Of a stretch of DNA of 64,000 nucleotides, positions 40,701 through 49,591 are shown piece by piece (within the stretch, counting starts at the first letter, position 1; every line of letters starts with the position of its first letter). The notes below the pieces were generated by a model, which saw only the letters and a list, made by a program, of their open reading frames with translations, was not told the DNA's origin and ran no database searches. The stretch covers positions 62,001 through 126,000 of the forward strand of contig NZ_JBHTDD010000004.1 of NCBI RefSeq assembly GCF_042666615.1, in the 5' to 3' direction. Source of the DNA: KBS50 sp042666615 (GTDB lineage: Bacteria; Actinomycetota; Actinomycetes; Mycobacteriales; Micromonosporaceae). Made by a program: the position numbers and the translations under genes.

Positions 40701-42015
40701 GCGGCAGCTCGGCGCAGGACGCGTAGAAGTCCGCCCGGACCGCGAGCACCACGAGGGCCGGGGCGGCGTTGGTCAACGCGGTGACGAAGGCGAGCCGCCG
40801 GTCCGGATCGGCGCACCGGGTGAACAGCTCCTCGAACTGGTCGACCACGATGACCGGCCGGGCACCCGCCTCGTCCAGCCGTCGGATCAGGTCGCCGAGC
40901 CGGTCCGGCCGGTCACGTACCGTCGCTGCCACGGCGGTCAGGTCGTGTCCCGGGGCGAGCGCCGTGAGCTGACCGATCAGGTCGTCGAGCGGATCGTCGC
41001 CGGGGGTGAGCAGCACCCATGGCCAGCTCGCCGCGTCGGCCCCGAGTCCACCCGCGCCGATGGCGGGCAGCAGCCCGGCGCGCAGCAGCGACGACTTGCC
41101 GACCCCGGAGACGCCGGTGACGATAAGCGGTGGGCCACCGACGAGCTGCTCGATGAGCCGGCTGAGCAGCAGCGCGACCTGCGGCTCGCGGCCGCGGTAC
41201 CAGGCGGCGTCCGTGGGTTGGAAGCTGGCCAGTCCGGGGTACGGGCAGACGTCGTCACCGTCCGGAGGAACCCGAGCCGGTCGGGGCTCGGTGGTCGGGG
41301 CCGCTCCACGACTGTCCCGGGCACTGAGCACGGCGATGGTCACCAGATCCTGCCGGATCGCGGTGAGTTGCCGCCGTTGCCGCGCACTCTCCTCCGCCAG
41401 TCGGTGCCGGAGGTCGTCGATGCCGCGGCGGGTCTCGGCGAGCATCCAGTGCAGTTCACCGATGTCGGTGCCGAGGGACTCGAACGTCTCGGTCAATTCC
41501 CGGTGGAGCATCCCGTCCGCCGTCATCGAGGCGGCCAGCGCGGTGCCGACCGCGTCCACCGAGCGGAGCAGCCGGCCGACATCCGCGCGCAGCGCCCGCC
41601 CGCGTTCGTCGTCCGTGGCGAGCAGCGGCTGCAGCGCCTCCGCGACCGCGTCCCGCCACTGCTCCTCGGTCGGCGCGTCGCCGGTCCGCGCGTCGCCGGG
41701 CTGCTCGCGAAGGCGGGTGGCGGTTCCAGCCAGCACGTCGGCGAGGTAGTTGCTGCCCATGCCGCCGAGCTGGCCGAGGGCGGCGGCGAACTCCCCGGTG
41801 GCGCCGAGGCCGGCGCCCGCGACGGGGGCCACCGCCGAGGCCGTCAGGAAGGCCAGGATGCCGTACGGGGTGGCGGCCCGCACTCCGCCGCGGGCGCGCC
41901 GTCCGGTGGCGCGCACCCAGGCGCGTACGCCTCGCCGGGCCCGCTCCGCCGCCGCACCATCGGTTGCGTGGGTCTCCGCGTCGTCAATCGCGCCGGTCTC
42001 CGCGCCGTCTGCCAT
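37753..42015 (-). CDS. STAND-family ATPase with C-terminal WD40 repeats
   Basis: This 1420-aa protein has an N-terminal region with hydrophobic segments (ILAFLTASAVAPVAGAGLG) and a coiled region. A STAND NTPase follows (CPYPGLASFQ, WYRGRE; Walker A GVSGVGKSS near residue 302; Walker B VIVVDQFEELF near 390), then a winged-helix/arm region, one membrane helix (VGLGVALLLAVTGGLAAVD near 700) and a WD40 propeller array to the end (repeated SPDGRLAA...VRLWD). Such proteins sense a ligand with the repeats and signal or kill through the N-terminus; related ones act in development or phage defence. I start at ATG 42015, which has a GGCGGGG site, rather than 42063. Confidence 0.85.
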   Translation of the reverse strand: MADGAETGAIDDAETHATDGAAAERARRGVRAWVRATGRRARGGVRAATPYGILAFLTASAVAPVAGAGLGATGEFAAALGQLGGMGSNYLADVLAGTATRLREQPGDARTGDAPTEEQWRDAVAEALQPLLATDDERGRALRADVGRLLRSVDAVGTALAASMTADGMLHRELTETFESLGTDIGELHWMLAETRRGIDDLRHRLAEESARQRRQLTAIRQDLVTIAVLSARDSRGAAPTTEPRPARVPPDGDDVCPYPGLASFQPTDAAWYRGREPQVALLLSRLIEQLVGGPPLIVTGVSGVGKSSLLRAGLLPAIGAGGLGADAASWPWVLLTPGDDPLDDLIGQLTALAPGHDLTAVAATVRDRPDRLGDLIRRLDEAGARPVIVVDQFEELFTRCADPDRRLAFVTALTNAAPALVVLAVRADFYASCAELPPLARVLAAGHVVLGPLTDGELRRVIREPAELAGLTIEPGLVEVLLRDLGADAPGGYQPGTLPLLGHALRATWERRTDGRLTVAGYRDTGGIGRAIAESAERIFLDLDADGRAALRTALLNLVTIADNGAVVRRPRARAGIDAAVLTRLVADRLVTVGDDRVEISHEALLANWPRLTGWLVEAREEILLRQRITDAARDWTAAGEDPDLLLRGARLAAARERAAVRAELTDTERRYVEASAVAAELAEAARRRGVRRLRRLAVGLGVALLLAVTGGLAAVDRQNTADEQRRQATSRQYAAEAVAALPNDELLAMRRAVDGWDQAPTVEARGALLSAQMTNTVGTLGSDNGGNSVAVSPDGRLAAIGHPDGRVRLWDIATLRQRGADLVHAEVSAGTQVGASAVSWLAFSPNGQFLATGSVMRDGLRIWDVATGAPVRTLPGTAAMAWLPDTNIVVASRSDAAQPLRLGGWDVTTGRQMLDIPTGDKLGFDLAVSRDGAYLAMADSRRETTVWRVADRREVSTVPHSWRLAFAADNSLVTRSRDGRLAVWAMPSGKAVRTLAEPGGAPTQPVVSPDGMVFSSGESAAFVSGWPLSGTGESYAFGGITGTLASLGLSADGRTLVVTGTDRPSIVYRRLTDWLSQSTPVSYLAADPAGPHLAAAVQNGSVRVWDRNRRTWVRDLRPDEPTGVAYAPDGILAVSTGRGSVDLYGADGGRLAPLPDAGPPGTAVDTPVFSPDGSLLAAAVALPDPEDPEKRRHRVAVWRIPAGGAPTLLELPARVPDFPSGEADALAFTSTGDTLVAAVNGANNETLTVDRRATIYTWRTTGLTPAGQYDLGPYLATDMAVSPDGRLVAVAGTNRLVELRELPSGRLVRELSHPTAVRQVSFAPDGRTVATATVSDYAVRLWDTGSGLLTAHLTGHRDEINAIVFAPDGLLFTGSYDTSVGVWQLDPDEAVRRLCRLLVPAIETRDDPTDHPPAACRR

Positions 42016-42200
42016 CTCGACCCCGCCATGTGTGCACCGAACCACGTCCGTCCAGTGTGGCAAGCCCGCGCACTCCGCGTCAGCCCGCCTCCACCGAGGG
42101 TCAACGAGGGGCCTTCCGATGCCGAGAGCCCTGGGTGCGAGGGAATCGTTGCGGCACCCGACCTGGTCAGGGGTCGCCGGGGTGCGGTTGGATCGGTGGC

Positions 42201-42689
42201 ATGACGGACCTGCTGCGGGTCGCGGCTCTGGCGGCCAGCACCCTCACCACCGGCCTCGTCGCCGGCCTGTTCTACGCGTTCTCGTGCTCGGTGATGCTCG
42301 GCCTGGCCGGCGCCAGCGACCGGACCTTCGTCGAGACCATGCGACTGATCAACCGGCGGATCATCAACGGCTGGTTCCTGACCGCCTTCGTCGGCTCGAT
42401 CCCGTTGCTGCTGCTGACGGTGGCGCTGCACCTGCCGGCCGGCAGCCGGGAGCCGCTGCCCTGGTCGGTCGCCGCACTCGCGCTGTACCTGGCCACCATC
42501 GTGATCACCGGACGAGTCAACGTGCCGCTGAACAACCAACTCGACGCCGCCGGACCGGTGGACGAGACCGATCCGGCGCCCGTCCGGGCCCGCTTCGAGG
42601 CCCGCTGGGTGCGGTGGAACCTGGTCCGCACGGTGACGTCGGTGGCCGCGTTCGGATGCCTGATCGGAGCGCTGCTGGCCGGCCAGTGA
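42201..42689 (+). CDS. DUF1772 membrane protein
   Basis: This 162-aa protein has four membrane helices. The first contains TTGLVAGLFYAFSCSVM, typical of DUF1772, and NVPLNNQLD precedes the last part. Some members are called anthrone oxygenase-like, but most have no known role. It stands alone between the STAND gene (divergent) and the quinone reductase (convergent). Confidence 0.85.
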   Translation: MTDLLRVAALAASTLTTGLVAGLFYAFSCSVMLGLAGASDRTFVETMRLINRRIINGWFLTAFVGSIPLLLLTVALHLPAGSREPLPWSVAALALYLATIVITGRVNVPLNNQLDAAGPVDETDPAPVRARFEARWVRWNLVRTVTSVAAFGCLIGALLAGQ

Positions 42690-42718
42690 GCGGCCGGTGC
42701 CGCGTCCGGCGCGCCACG

Positions 42719-43654
42719 CTAGGACACGGCGACGGCGACCTTGCCGAGGGAGCCGGTGCCGAAGGCGCCCAGCGCCGCCGGAACGTCGTCGAGCCGGAGG
42801 GTGCGGGAAATGGGCACCCGCAGGCGGCCGGTGGTGGCTTCGGTGGCGAGCCGGTCCAGCACCGGTCGGCTGGGCGTGGCCATCACCGCGGTCGCCGTGA
42901 TGGCCCGGCCGGCGGCCAGGTCGGAACCGGCGTGCAGGAGGGACACGACGCGCCCGCCGTCGGTCAGCAGACCGGCCAGCTCGAACCAGTCGCCGGCGAG
43001 GTGCACCGCCGCGGTCACGCCGTCGGGCGCAAGCTCCCGGACCCGGGCGGGCAGGTCGTCGTGATAGTCGACGACGTGCCGCGCCCCCAGGTCGCGTACG
43101 TGGTCGGTCGCTGCCCCGGGTGTGGCCGTGGCGATCACCGAGGCGCCGGCCCGGGCCGCCAACTGCACGACGAAGGCTCCCACGCCGCCGCTGGCGCCGC
43201 TGACCACAACCGTCTCGCCGGACGCGAGTGCCAACGCGTCCATGGCGGCGACCGCCGCGGATCCGGCGAGGCCGAGCGCGCCGGCCGTCCGGTGGTCGAG
43301 GCCGGCGGGCAGCCGGGCGATGCCGGCGTGCGCGTCGGTGATCAGGTATTCGCCGAACCCGCCGCCGTCGGTGGGAAGCGGCCGGCTGACGACCCCGAAG
43401 ACCTCGTCGCCCACCGTCAGGTCGGTCACTCCGGCGCCGACGTCCACCACGGTGCCGGCGAAGTCCTTGCCGAGCGCCAGCGGGAACCGGTGCTCGTACA
43501 TGTTCTTCAACGTCCCGGCGGCGAGCAGGGCGTCGAATCCGTTGAGCGAGGAGGCCCGCACCCGGACCTTGACCTCGCCCGGTCCCGGCGCGGGCTCGGG
43601 CGTTTCCGCCAGCCGGGGGCCGGTCGAGTCGTCGATCATCACAACGGCACGCAT
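42719..43654 (-). CDS. NADPH:quinone oxidoreductase-like (zinc-free MDR) enzyme
   Basis: This 311-aa medium-chain reductase would reduce quinones or enones with NADPH. It has a GroES-like N-terminal domain (KVRVRASSLNGFDALLAAG, LGKDFAGTV) and a Rossmann domain with VVSGASGGVGAFVVQLAA. The zinc-binding cysteines are absent. I use ATG 43654, which has AAGGAG upstream, instead of the longer frame. An HxlR regulator diverges from it, a QorR/QorA-type arrangement. Confidence 0.9.
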   Translation of the reverse strand: MRAVVMIDDSTGPRLAETPEPAPGPGEVKVRVRASSLNGFDALLAAGTLKNMYEHRFPLALGKDFAGTVVDVGAGVTDLTVGDEVFGVVSRPLPTDGGGFGEYLITDAHAGIARLPAGLDHRTAGALGLAGSAAVAAMDALALASGETVVVSGASGGVGAFVVQLAARAGASVIATATPGAATDHVRDLGARHVVDYHDDLPARVRELAPDGVTAAVHLAGDWFELAGLLTDGGRVVSLLHAGSDLAAGRAITATAVMATPSRPVLDRLATEATTGRLRVPISRTLRLDDVPAALGAFGTGSLGKVAVAVS

Positions 43655-43778
43655 GGCTGTGCTCCTTGAGTGGATTCGGAACGGCCCTCGGAATCTCGGG
43701 CACGGTGAGAGGGCGGGAAGCCGCCCGCGCACTCGGTGGCGACTTCCCGGTAGCCCGAGTTTGGGCGATGCTGGCGGC

Positions 43779-44198
43779 ATGACGGAAGACGGCACATTGC
43801 TGGGCGTAGCGCACACGGGTGTGCCCCCGCAGGTCGATCGGGACGACTGCGGCCTGCGTGAGGTGCTCGACCGGGTCGGCGACAGGTGGAGCGTGCTGGT
43901 GTTGTCGCTCCTTGAGGACGGGCCGCGCCGCTACTCGGACCTGCGCCGCGCCATCGACGAGATCTCGCAGCGGATGCTCACGCTGACCCTGCGCGGCCTG
44001 CAACGGGACGGCCTGGTCACCCGGACGGTGACGCCCAGCACGCCGCCGAGCGTGCACTACGCGTTGACCGGGCCGGGCCGGACGTTGTCCACCGAGGTGG
44101 GGGCGTTGCTTCACTGGGCGCGGCAGCATCGGGACTACATCGAGGAGCATCGGATGCGGTACGACGGGGCCCTGGCGACCCACCGCGGCCCGGGATAA
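43779..44198 (+). CDS. HxlR-family transcriptional regulator
   Basis: This 139-aa regulator has a single winged helix with the N-terminal cysteine typical of the family (DDCGLREVLDRVGDRWSVLVLSLL), a recognition helix (ISQRMLTLTLRGLQRDGLV) and the wing (SVHYALTGPGRTL). Family members such as QorR and YodB sense electrophiles or diamide through that cysteine. Divergent to the quinone reductase, it probably represses that gene. Confidence 0.92.
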   Translation: MTEDGTLLGVAHTGVPPQVDRDDCGLREVLDRVGDRWSVLVLSLLEDGPRRYSDLRRAIDEISQRMLTLTLRGLQRDGLVTRTVTPSTPPSVHYALTGPGRTLSTEVGALLHWARQHRDYIEEHRMRYDGALATHRGPG

Positions 44199-44318
44199 CC
44201 GGCGGGCAGCGGCAGGGGCACCGACGGCCAGCGGCGCCATCAGGTTGCCTGCCGTGACCAAGGAGACAATTCGCACCGCCGGCTGGCCGGACCCGGACCC
44301 GCCCGGTCAGTCTTGGGG

Positions 44319-46421
44319 ATGCGCTCGCGGTCCCTGCTCTCTCGTTGGTTGACTGTCCTGCTCGCCGGGTCGCTCGCCGGGCTGGCCCTGGCCGCCGCGG
44401 CGCTGCCCGCCAACATGCTTGTCGGGTTGAGCGCCAAGGCGTTCAGCGACAGCTTCGCCGAACTGCCGGCCAGCCTGCGGACGCCGCCGACGGCGCAGCG
44501 CAGTTACCTGTACGCCAACGACGGCAAGACGTTGATCACCTCGTTCTACGACGTGAACCGCGTCGACCTGTCGCTGGACCGGATCGCTCCGAGGCTTCGG
44601 CAGGCGGTGGTGGCCGCCGAGGACACCCGGTTCTACGAGCATGACGGGGTCGATCCGCGTGGCCTGCTCCGTTCGTTGGTGGCCAACGGTGGCGACGGCC
44701 AGGTGCGGCAGGGCGGCTCCACGCTGACCATGCAGTACGTCCGGAACGTACTGAAGACCGACCCCGACCTGACCGAGCAGCAGCGGTTGGCGGCCACGGA
44801 GGTCAGCGCCGGGCGCAAGCTCCAGGAGATCCGGTACGCCGAGGCGATCGAGGAACGGCTGTCCAAGGACGAGATCCTCAACCGGTACCTGAACATCGCC
44901 TACTTCGGTGCCGGCGCCTACGGGGTGGGTGCCGCGAGTGAGCGCTACTTCGGTAAGTCGGCGGCCGAGTTGACGCTTGCCGAATCGGCGTTGCTGGCGG
45001 GGCTGGTGCAGTCGCCCGACGAGTACAACCCGATCGACGGTGACCGGCAGGCCGCGCTGGACCGCCGGGGATATGTGCTTGACGCCATGGTGGGCACCGG
45101 CGACATCACGGCCGAGCAGGCCAGCCAGGCCAAGGCGGAGCCGCTCACCCTGCGCCCCACCGCCCAGCCCAACGGTTGTACGGCGGCCCCGGCCGGTCAC
45201 GACGACTGGGGTTTCTTCTGTGACTATCTGCGACAGTGGTGGCTGCGCCAGCCCGCGTTCGGTGCCACTCCGGACGAGCGGGAGCGGGCACTCCGCCAGG
45301 GCGGCTACCGGATCGTCTCCACGCTGGACCCGGACATCCAGGCCACCGCGCTGCGCGAGTCGCTGAAGGTCTACGGCTACGGCAACAAGCGGGCACTGCC
45401 GATGGCCGTGGTGGAGCCGGGCACGGGCCGGGTGCTGGCGATGGCGGTGAACCGGCACTACAGCCTCGCCGACAATCCACGCGGACAGCAGAACTATCCG
45501 AACACGGTGAACCAGTTGATCGCCGGCGGCGGGACGATCACGGGCTACCAGGCCGGCTCGACGTTCAAGATCTTCACGATGATCGCCGCGCTGGAGGCGG
45601 GGTTGCCGCTGGACACCGACTTCGACTCGCCGAGCCGGTTCAAGTCGCGGTATCCCGGCGACGGGCCGACAAGTTGTGACGGGTTCTGGTGCCCGGGCAA
45701 CGACAATCCGGCCTGGATGGACGGGCAGCGCACCATGTGGACGGGGTTCGGCCGGTCGGTGAACACCTACTTCGTCTGGCTGGCCCAGCGGGTGGGTGCC
45801 GAGAAGGTCGTCGAGGTGGCGCAGCGGATGGGCATCATCCTGCGGGCCGGCTCGGACGCGGAACTGGCCAGGAACGGTGCCGAGGGTTGGGGGTCGTTCA
45901 CGCTGGGGGTGGCGGCCACCACGCCGCTGGACGTCGCCACCGCGTACGCCACCGTCGCGGCCGAGGGCCGGCGCTGCGCGCCGCTGCCGGTGGTCTCGGT
46001 GACCGGGCGGGACGGGGCGCCGGTCGAGGTCGGCCAGCCCACCTGCGAGCAGGTGCTCGATCCGGACGTGGCCCGGGCGGCCACCGACGCGGCCCGCTGT
46101 CCGGTGGGTCAGCAGTCGGCGTACCAGCGGTGTGACGGAGGCACCGCCACCCAGGTGAGTCAGATCCTGGATGGCCGGCCGGTGGCGGGCAAGACGGGTA
46201 GTTCCGAGCTGAACGCGACCGAGACGTTCGCCGGGTTCACCCCGCAGATCGCGGCGGTGGGCATCGCCACCAACCCGGACGATCCGACCGATCTGGTCGG
46301 TGGGCCGGTGCAGCGCGAGGTGATCAACGCGGTGGCCCGGACGATGGCGGTGGCGCTGAAGGGCGTACCGGCGAAGGACTTCGCCGCGCCCAGTGGAGCC
46401 CGGGCGTTCGGTGGCGGCTGA
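44319..46421 (+). CDS. Class A penicillin-binding protein (transglycosylase/transpeptidase)
   Basis: This enzyme polymerises and cross-links peptidoglycan outside the membrane. The 700-aa protein has an N-terminal membrane anchor (about residues 8-35). The GT51 transglycosylase domain carries AAEDTRFYEHDGVD near residue 102 and RQGGSTLTMQYVRN. The transpeptidase domain has AGSTFKIF (Ser414), SVNTYF (Ser480) and KTGSS (Lys625). No PASTA domain is present. Several cysteines in the transpeptidase part (SCDGFWCPG) could form disulfides. The ATG at 44319 has a poor ribosome site; a TTG at 44313 is in frame. Confidence 0.95.
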   Translation: MRSRSLLSRWLTVLLAGSLAGLALAAAALPANMLVGLSAKAFSDSFAELPASLRTPPTAQRSYLYANDGKTLITSFYDVNRVDLSLDRIAPRLRQAVVAAEDTRFYEHDGVDPRGLLRSLVANGGDGQVRQGGSTLTMQYVRNVLKTDPDLTEQQRLAATEVSAGRKLQEIRYAEAIEERLSKDEILNRYLNIAYFGAGAYGVGAASERYFGKSAAELTLAESALLAGLVQSPDEYNPIDGDRQAALDRRGYVLDAMVGTGDITAEQASQAKAEPLTLRPTAQPNGCTAAPAGHDDWGFFCDYLRQWWLRQPAFGATPDERERALRQGGYRIVSTLDPDIQATALRESLKVYGYGNKRALPMAVVEPGTGRVLAMAVNRHYSLADNPRGQQNYPNTVNQLIAGGGTITGYQAGSTFKIFTMIAALEAGLPLDTDFDSPSRFKSRYPGDGPTSCDGFWCPGNDNPAWMDGQRTMWTGFGRSVNTYFVWLAQRVGAEKVVEVAQRMGIILRAGSDAELARNGAEGWGSFTLGVAATTPLDVATAYATVAAEGRRCAPLPVVSVTGRDGAPVEVGQPTCEQVLDPDVARAATDAARCPVGQQSAYQRCDGGTATQVSQILDGRPVAGKTGSSELNATETFAGFTPQIAAVGIATNPDDPTDLVGGPVQREVINAVARTMAVALKGVPAKDFAAPSGARAFGGG

Positions 46422-46448
46422 CATCGGCGTCGCTACGCTGTGGTGTCG

Positions 46449-46505
46449 GGTTCATTCGGCCGGTGACATCCCCAGGCCGGAACCGGTTCGCCGGTCGAGT
46501 GAACC
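46449..46505. terminator. 15-bp hairpin downstream of the PBP gene
   Basis: GGTTCATTCGGCCGG can pair in RNA along its whole length with CCGGTCGAGTGAACC (two G-U pairs) around a 27-base loop. It lies 28 bases after the PBP stop and upstream of the cytochrome operon, so it is a terminator or part of that operon's leader. Confidence 0.5.
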
Positions 46506-46661
46506 GGATGGCGCGGCCATCCGTTAACGGGGTTGGCGACCAATCTCGCCAGCCGGCGGAAAAAGATCCGGCTGGGTTCATCCGTGGCGCCCGGGCATCC
46601 GTACCAACCGACGGCATCGGGCGACCGCGCTTCGGCGCGAGCGGCGGAGATCGAGGAGCGG

Positions 46662-48125
46662 ATGGCGCGCAAAAAGCAAACCCAGCGGCCGGAACCACAG
46701 AGCGTGGCCACCAGTCGGGACGGCCGTCCAGTGCCCCGTGTCGCGATCGCGGCGCTTGTCGTCTCGATGCTGACCGCGGTCTGGGCGGGGATGATGCTGA
46801 CCCCGATCGGGCAGGTCGTCTACATCACGCTGTTCATTGTCAGCGAGTTCTACGGCGGCGTGTTGACGCTCGTGACGCTGACGCTGACGGTGATGGCGGG
46901 GGTGCTGGCGACGGACCGCACCGTACTGATGATCAAGAACCGGGTGATGCTCCAGTCCACCCACCGGGCACTGGGCATCGTGGCCGTCGGCGCGCTCGGC
47001 CTGCACGTGCTCACGAAGGTCGGGGCTGGCAAGGCCAGCGTCCTCGACTCGGTGGTGCCGTTCGTCTCGGGCGCGGGGGTCTGGATCGGCCTCGGCACCG
47101 TCGCCGCGTTCGGCATGGTGAGCGTGCTCTGGACCGGCATCATCCGGCTCAGGTTCGCCGGCCGGGGCAAGCCCTGGATGTGGCGGACGATGCACAGCAC
47201 CGCGTACGTGTCGTGGCCGGTCGCCCTGCTGCACGGCCTCAACGCTGGTCGGACGCCGGCCACCTGGGTGAGCCTCAGCTATCTGCTCTGTGTGCTGCTC
47301 GTGGTGGGGGCGCTGCTGGTCCGGCTTTCGACGAGCCTGGGCCGCAAGCGGCGGGAGAGCGTGGCCAAGCCGGCTACCGCGGCGGTCGCCGCGGCGGCCG
47401 AGGAGACGGCGAGCGACCGCGGCCGGGCCGGTGCCTGGGTGCCCGGTCGGCGCCCGGTGGCCAACCTGCGCGTGTCCCGGACCGTGGCGGTCGAAACGGG
47501 CGACGGGCCAGGGGACGTGCTCGACTCCTGGGCGCCGGCGGCCGGCTACCGGAATGTGGAATCGCCGCGGCGCCGGTCCAACCGGTTCGCCGTCCCGCAG
47601 GTGCCGGTCCCGGCCGCGGAGGAGGTTCCGGCATGGCGCGCCGCGGAGAGCACGCCGTCGTGGCGTTCCGAGGAGCGGCCGTCGCGGCGTTCCGAGGAGC
47701 GGCCGTCGTGGCGTTCCGACGAGCGCCCGGCCGCGGCGTCGTCGACGCTGCTGTCGGACGACGTTCCGGAGGAGCCGTGGACCAGCCCACGCCGGTGGTC
47801 CAGCCCTCCGCCGAGCGTCCCCGAGCCGGCCGACAACTACTGGGAGGCTCCGGCCACCAGCCGGCGGCGGTACGCGGAGGCGGCCACCGGCACCAGCCGG
47901 CCGGTCAGCGGTCCCCGGCACAGCCGGGACGACGACGAGGAAGCGGCGGCATACCCACCTCCGCTGCCGGAGGACGACACGCCCACCCTTGTCGACCTCG
48001 CCTCCCGGCGGGCCCGCAAGGAGGCCGAGCGGAGTTCGTCGAGCAGCTCCCGGCGCCGGCGTCGCGCCGAGGCCGACGTGGTGGACAGCGCGTACTTCGC
48101 CCAGTTGCGAGGTGAGGCACAGTGA
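46662..48125 (+). CDS. Cytochrome b-like/ferric reductase-like membrane protein with long acidic-basic tail
   Basis: This 487-aa protein has about six membrane helices in residues 25-260. Four histidines in helices (QSTHRALG, GLHVLTK, MHSTAY, LLHGLN) are spaced as ligands for two b-type hemes. The C-terminal half (about 270-487) is a disordered tail rich in Ser, Arg, Pro and Glu, including a 21-base DNA repeat that encodes SEERPS-type units about three times. GAGGAG precedes the ATG. Its stop overlaps the GTG of the NuoF-like gene by four bases. It probably carries electrons between the NuoF-like protein and an outside acceptor. Confidence 0.8.
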   Translation: MARKKQTQRPEPQSVATSRDGRPVPRVAIAALVVSMLTAVWAGMMLTPIGQVVYITLFIVSEFYGGVLTLVTLTLTVMAGVLATDRTVLMIKNRVMLQSTHRALGIVAVGALGLHVLTKVGAGKASVLDSVVPFVSGAGVWIGLGTVAAFGMVSVLWTGIIRLRFAGRGKPWMWRTMHSTAYVSWPVALLHGLNAGRTPATWVSLSYLLCVLLVVGALLVRLSTSLGRKRRESVAKPATAAVAAAAEETASDRGRAGAWVPGRRPVANLRVSRTVAVETGDGPGDVLDSWAPAAGYRNVESPRRRSNRFAVPQVPVPAAEEVPAWRAAESTPSWRSEERPSRRSEERPSWRSDERPAAASSTLLSDDVPEEPWTSPRRWSSPPPSVPEPADNYWEAPATSRRRYAEAATGTSRPVSGPRHSRDDDEEAAAYPPPLPEDDTPTLVDLASRRARKEAERSSSSSSRRRRRAEADVVDSAYFAQLRGEAQ

Positions 48126-49591
48126 GCGCCAGGACCGCGGTCCTGCCTCCGGTCGCGTGCTTCGGTGAGCCGCGGCTGACCGCCGGCTTCGACGAGTTCG
48201 GTTCCCTGGACCTGGCCGCGCACGAGGAGGTGCACGGACCGCTCGAACCGCTGACCATCAACACGCTGCTGCGCCTGGCCGAGGAGATCCGGCTGACCGG
48301 CCGGGGCGGCGCCGGCTTCCCGTTCGCCCGCAAGCTGAAAGCGGTGCTCGAGTCGGCGCGCCGACAGCAGTTGCCGCCGGTGGTGGTGGTGAACGCGACC
48401 GAGGGCGAGCCGGCCAGTCGCAAGGACAAGGCGCTGCTCACCCGGGCGCCGCACCTGATCCTCGACGGCGCGGCGCTGGTTGCGTACGCGCTCGACGCCG
48501 ACGAAATCGTCATCGGCGTGGCCGACGACGGGGTGGGGGAGGAGCCGCTGGCGGCGGCGCTGCGCGAGCGGGAGATGCCGGTGGAGACCGGAATCGTCAC
48601 CGTGCCGCACCGGTTCATCTCCGGCGAGGGGGGCGCGCTCGTACGCGGTATCAACGGCGAGGCACACATCCCCCCGGGGGTCAAGAAGCGGGCCAGCGAC
48701 AGCGGCGTGTCCGGGTTGCCCACCCTGCTCTCCAACGCGGAGACGTTCGCCCAGTTGGCGCTGGCCGCCCGGGTCGGTCCGGCGGGGTACGCGTCCGTCG
48801 GCACCGAGAAGGAGCCCGGCACGGTCCTGCTCACCATCGGCGGCGCGGCGGGTCAGCCGGCGGTCGTCGAGTGCCCGACCGGCACCCCGCTGGCCGACGT
48901 GCTGCAGCTCTGCGACGCGCCAGCCGGCCCAGGCGTGCTGGTCGGCGGGTACCACGGAAAGTGGATCACCCCCGAGGCGGCGGCCGAGGCCGAGGTTTCC
49001 CGCGCGGGTCTCGCGAAGGTGGGCGGCACGCTCGGCGCCGGGATCATCCTGCCGCTCGGGCCGAACACCTGCCCGTTGGGCGAGGTGGCTCAGGTGGTGC
49101 GCTATCTCGCCGGAGAGTCGGCGGGCCAGTGTGGACCGTGCCGGCTGGGGCTGCCCGAGCTGGCGCGGGCAGCCGACCTGGTGGTCACCGGCGCCACCGA
49201 CGCGGACACCGTGCGGAACGCGGCCGGGGTGGTCAAGGGTCGGGGGGCGTGCAGCCATCCGGACGGCACCGGCCGGTTCGCCACCTCCGCCATGGAGGTG
49301 TTCGCCGCGGACGTGGTGGCGCACGCCAAGCGGGACGGCTGTGGTCGCAAGGTGGTGGGGCAGCTCGGCCTGCCCGCCGCGGCGCAGGAGATCAAGCGCC
49401 GGCTGGCGGTGGACTGGTCGCGGTGCGACGGGCACGGCCTGTGCGCCCATGTGGTGCCCGAGTTCATCCGGCTCGACGGCAACGGTTTCCCGAGCTTCCC
49501 GCCCACTCCCGTGCCGGGCTGGCTGGAGCGAGGGGCCCAGAAGGCGGTGCGGATGTGCCCCGCCCTGGCGTTGTCGCTCAGCGACGAATGA
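48122..49591 (+). CDS. NuoF-like NADH-binding protein fused to a ferredoxin domain
   Basis: This 489-aa protein resembles the 51-kDa subunit of complex I. It has an NADH/FMN site (GRGGAGFPFARKL, TEGEPASRKDK), an SLBB domain (PTGTPLADVL) and the iron-sulfur region ESAGQCGPCRLG with a later Cys in GRGACSHP. In NuoF the cluster ligands are CxxCxxC plus a distant Cys; here the first is Ala, so only three remain. The C-terminal 70 residues add a 3Fe-4S type ferredoxin (CDGHGLCAHVV and VRMCPALAL). GTGA overlap with the cytochrome gene and ATGA overlap with the next gene show tight coupling. It would take electrons from NADH and feed the membrane cytochrome. Confidence 0.85.
   Translation: MSARTAVLPPVACFGEPRLTAGFDEFGSLDLAAHEEVHGPLEPLTINTLLRLAEEIRLTGRGGAGFPFARKLKAVLESARRQQLPPVVVVNATEGEPASRKDKALLTRAPHLILDGAALVAYALDADEIVIGVADDGVGEEPLAAALREREMPVETGIVTVPHRFISGEGGALVRGINGEAHIPPGVKKRASDSGVSGLPTLLSNAETFAQLALAARVGPAGYASVGTEKEPGTVLLTIGGAAGQPAVVECPTGTPLADVLQLCDAPAGPGVLVGGYHGKWITPEAAAEAEVSRAGLAKVGGTLGAGIILPLGPNTCPLGEVAQVVRYLAGESAGQCGPCRLGLPELARAADLVVTGATDADTVRNAAGVVKGRGACSHPDGTGRFATSAMEVFAADVVAHAKRDGCGRKVVGQLGLPAAAQEIKRRLAVDWSRCDGHGLCAHVVPEFIRLDGNGFPSFPPTPVPGWLERGAQKAVRMCPALALSLSDE

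Noticed and set aside
39538..42204. 888-codon plus-strand frame opposite the STAND-WD40 gene
   Set aside because: Shadow of the WD40 repeats and ATPase coding sequence; no domain is recognisable on this strand.
44254..44352. Short frame starting GTG before the PBP gene, after AAGGAG
   Set aside because: The AAGGAG lies after the GTG, not before it, and the frame overlaps the PBP start out of phase.
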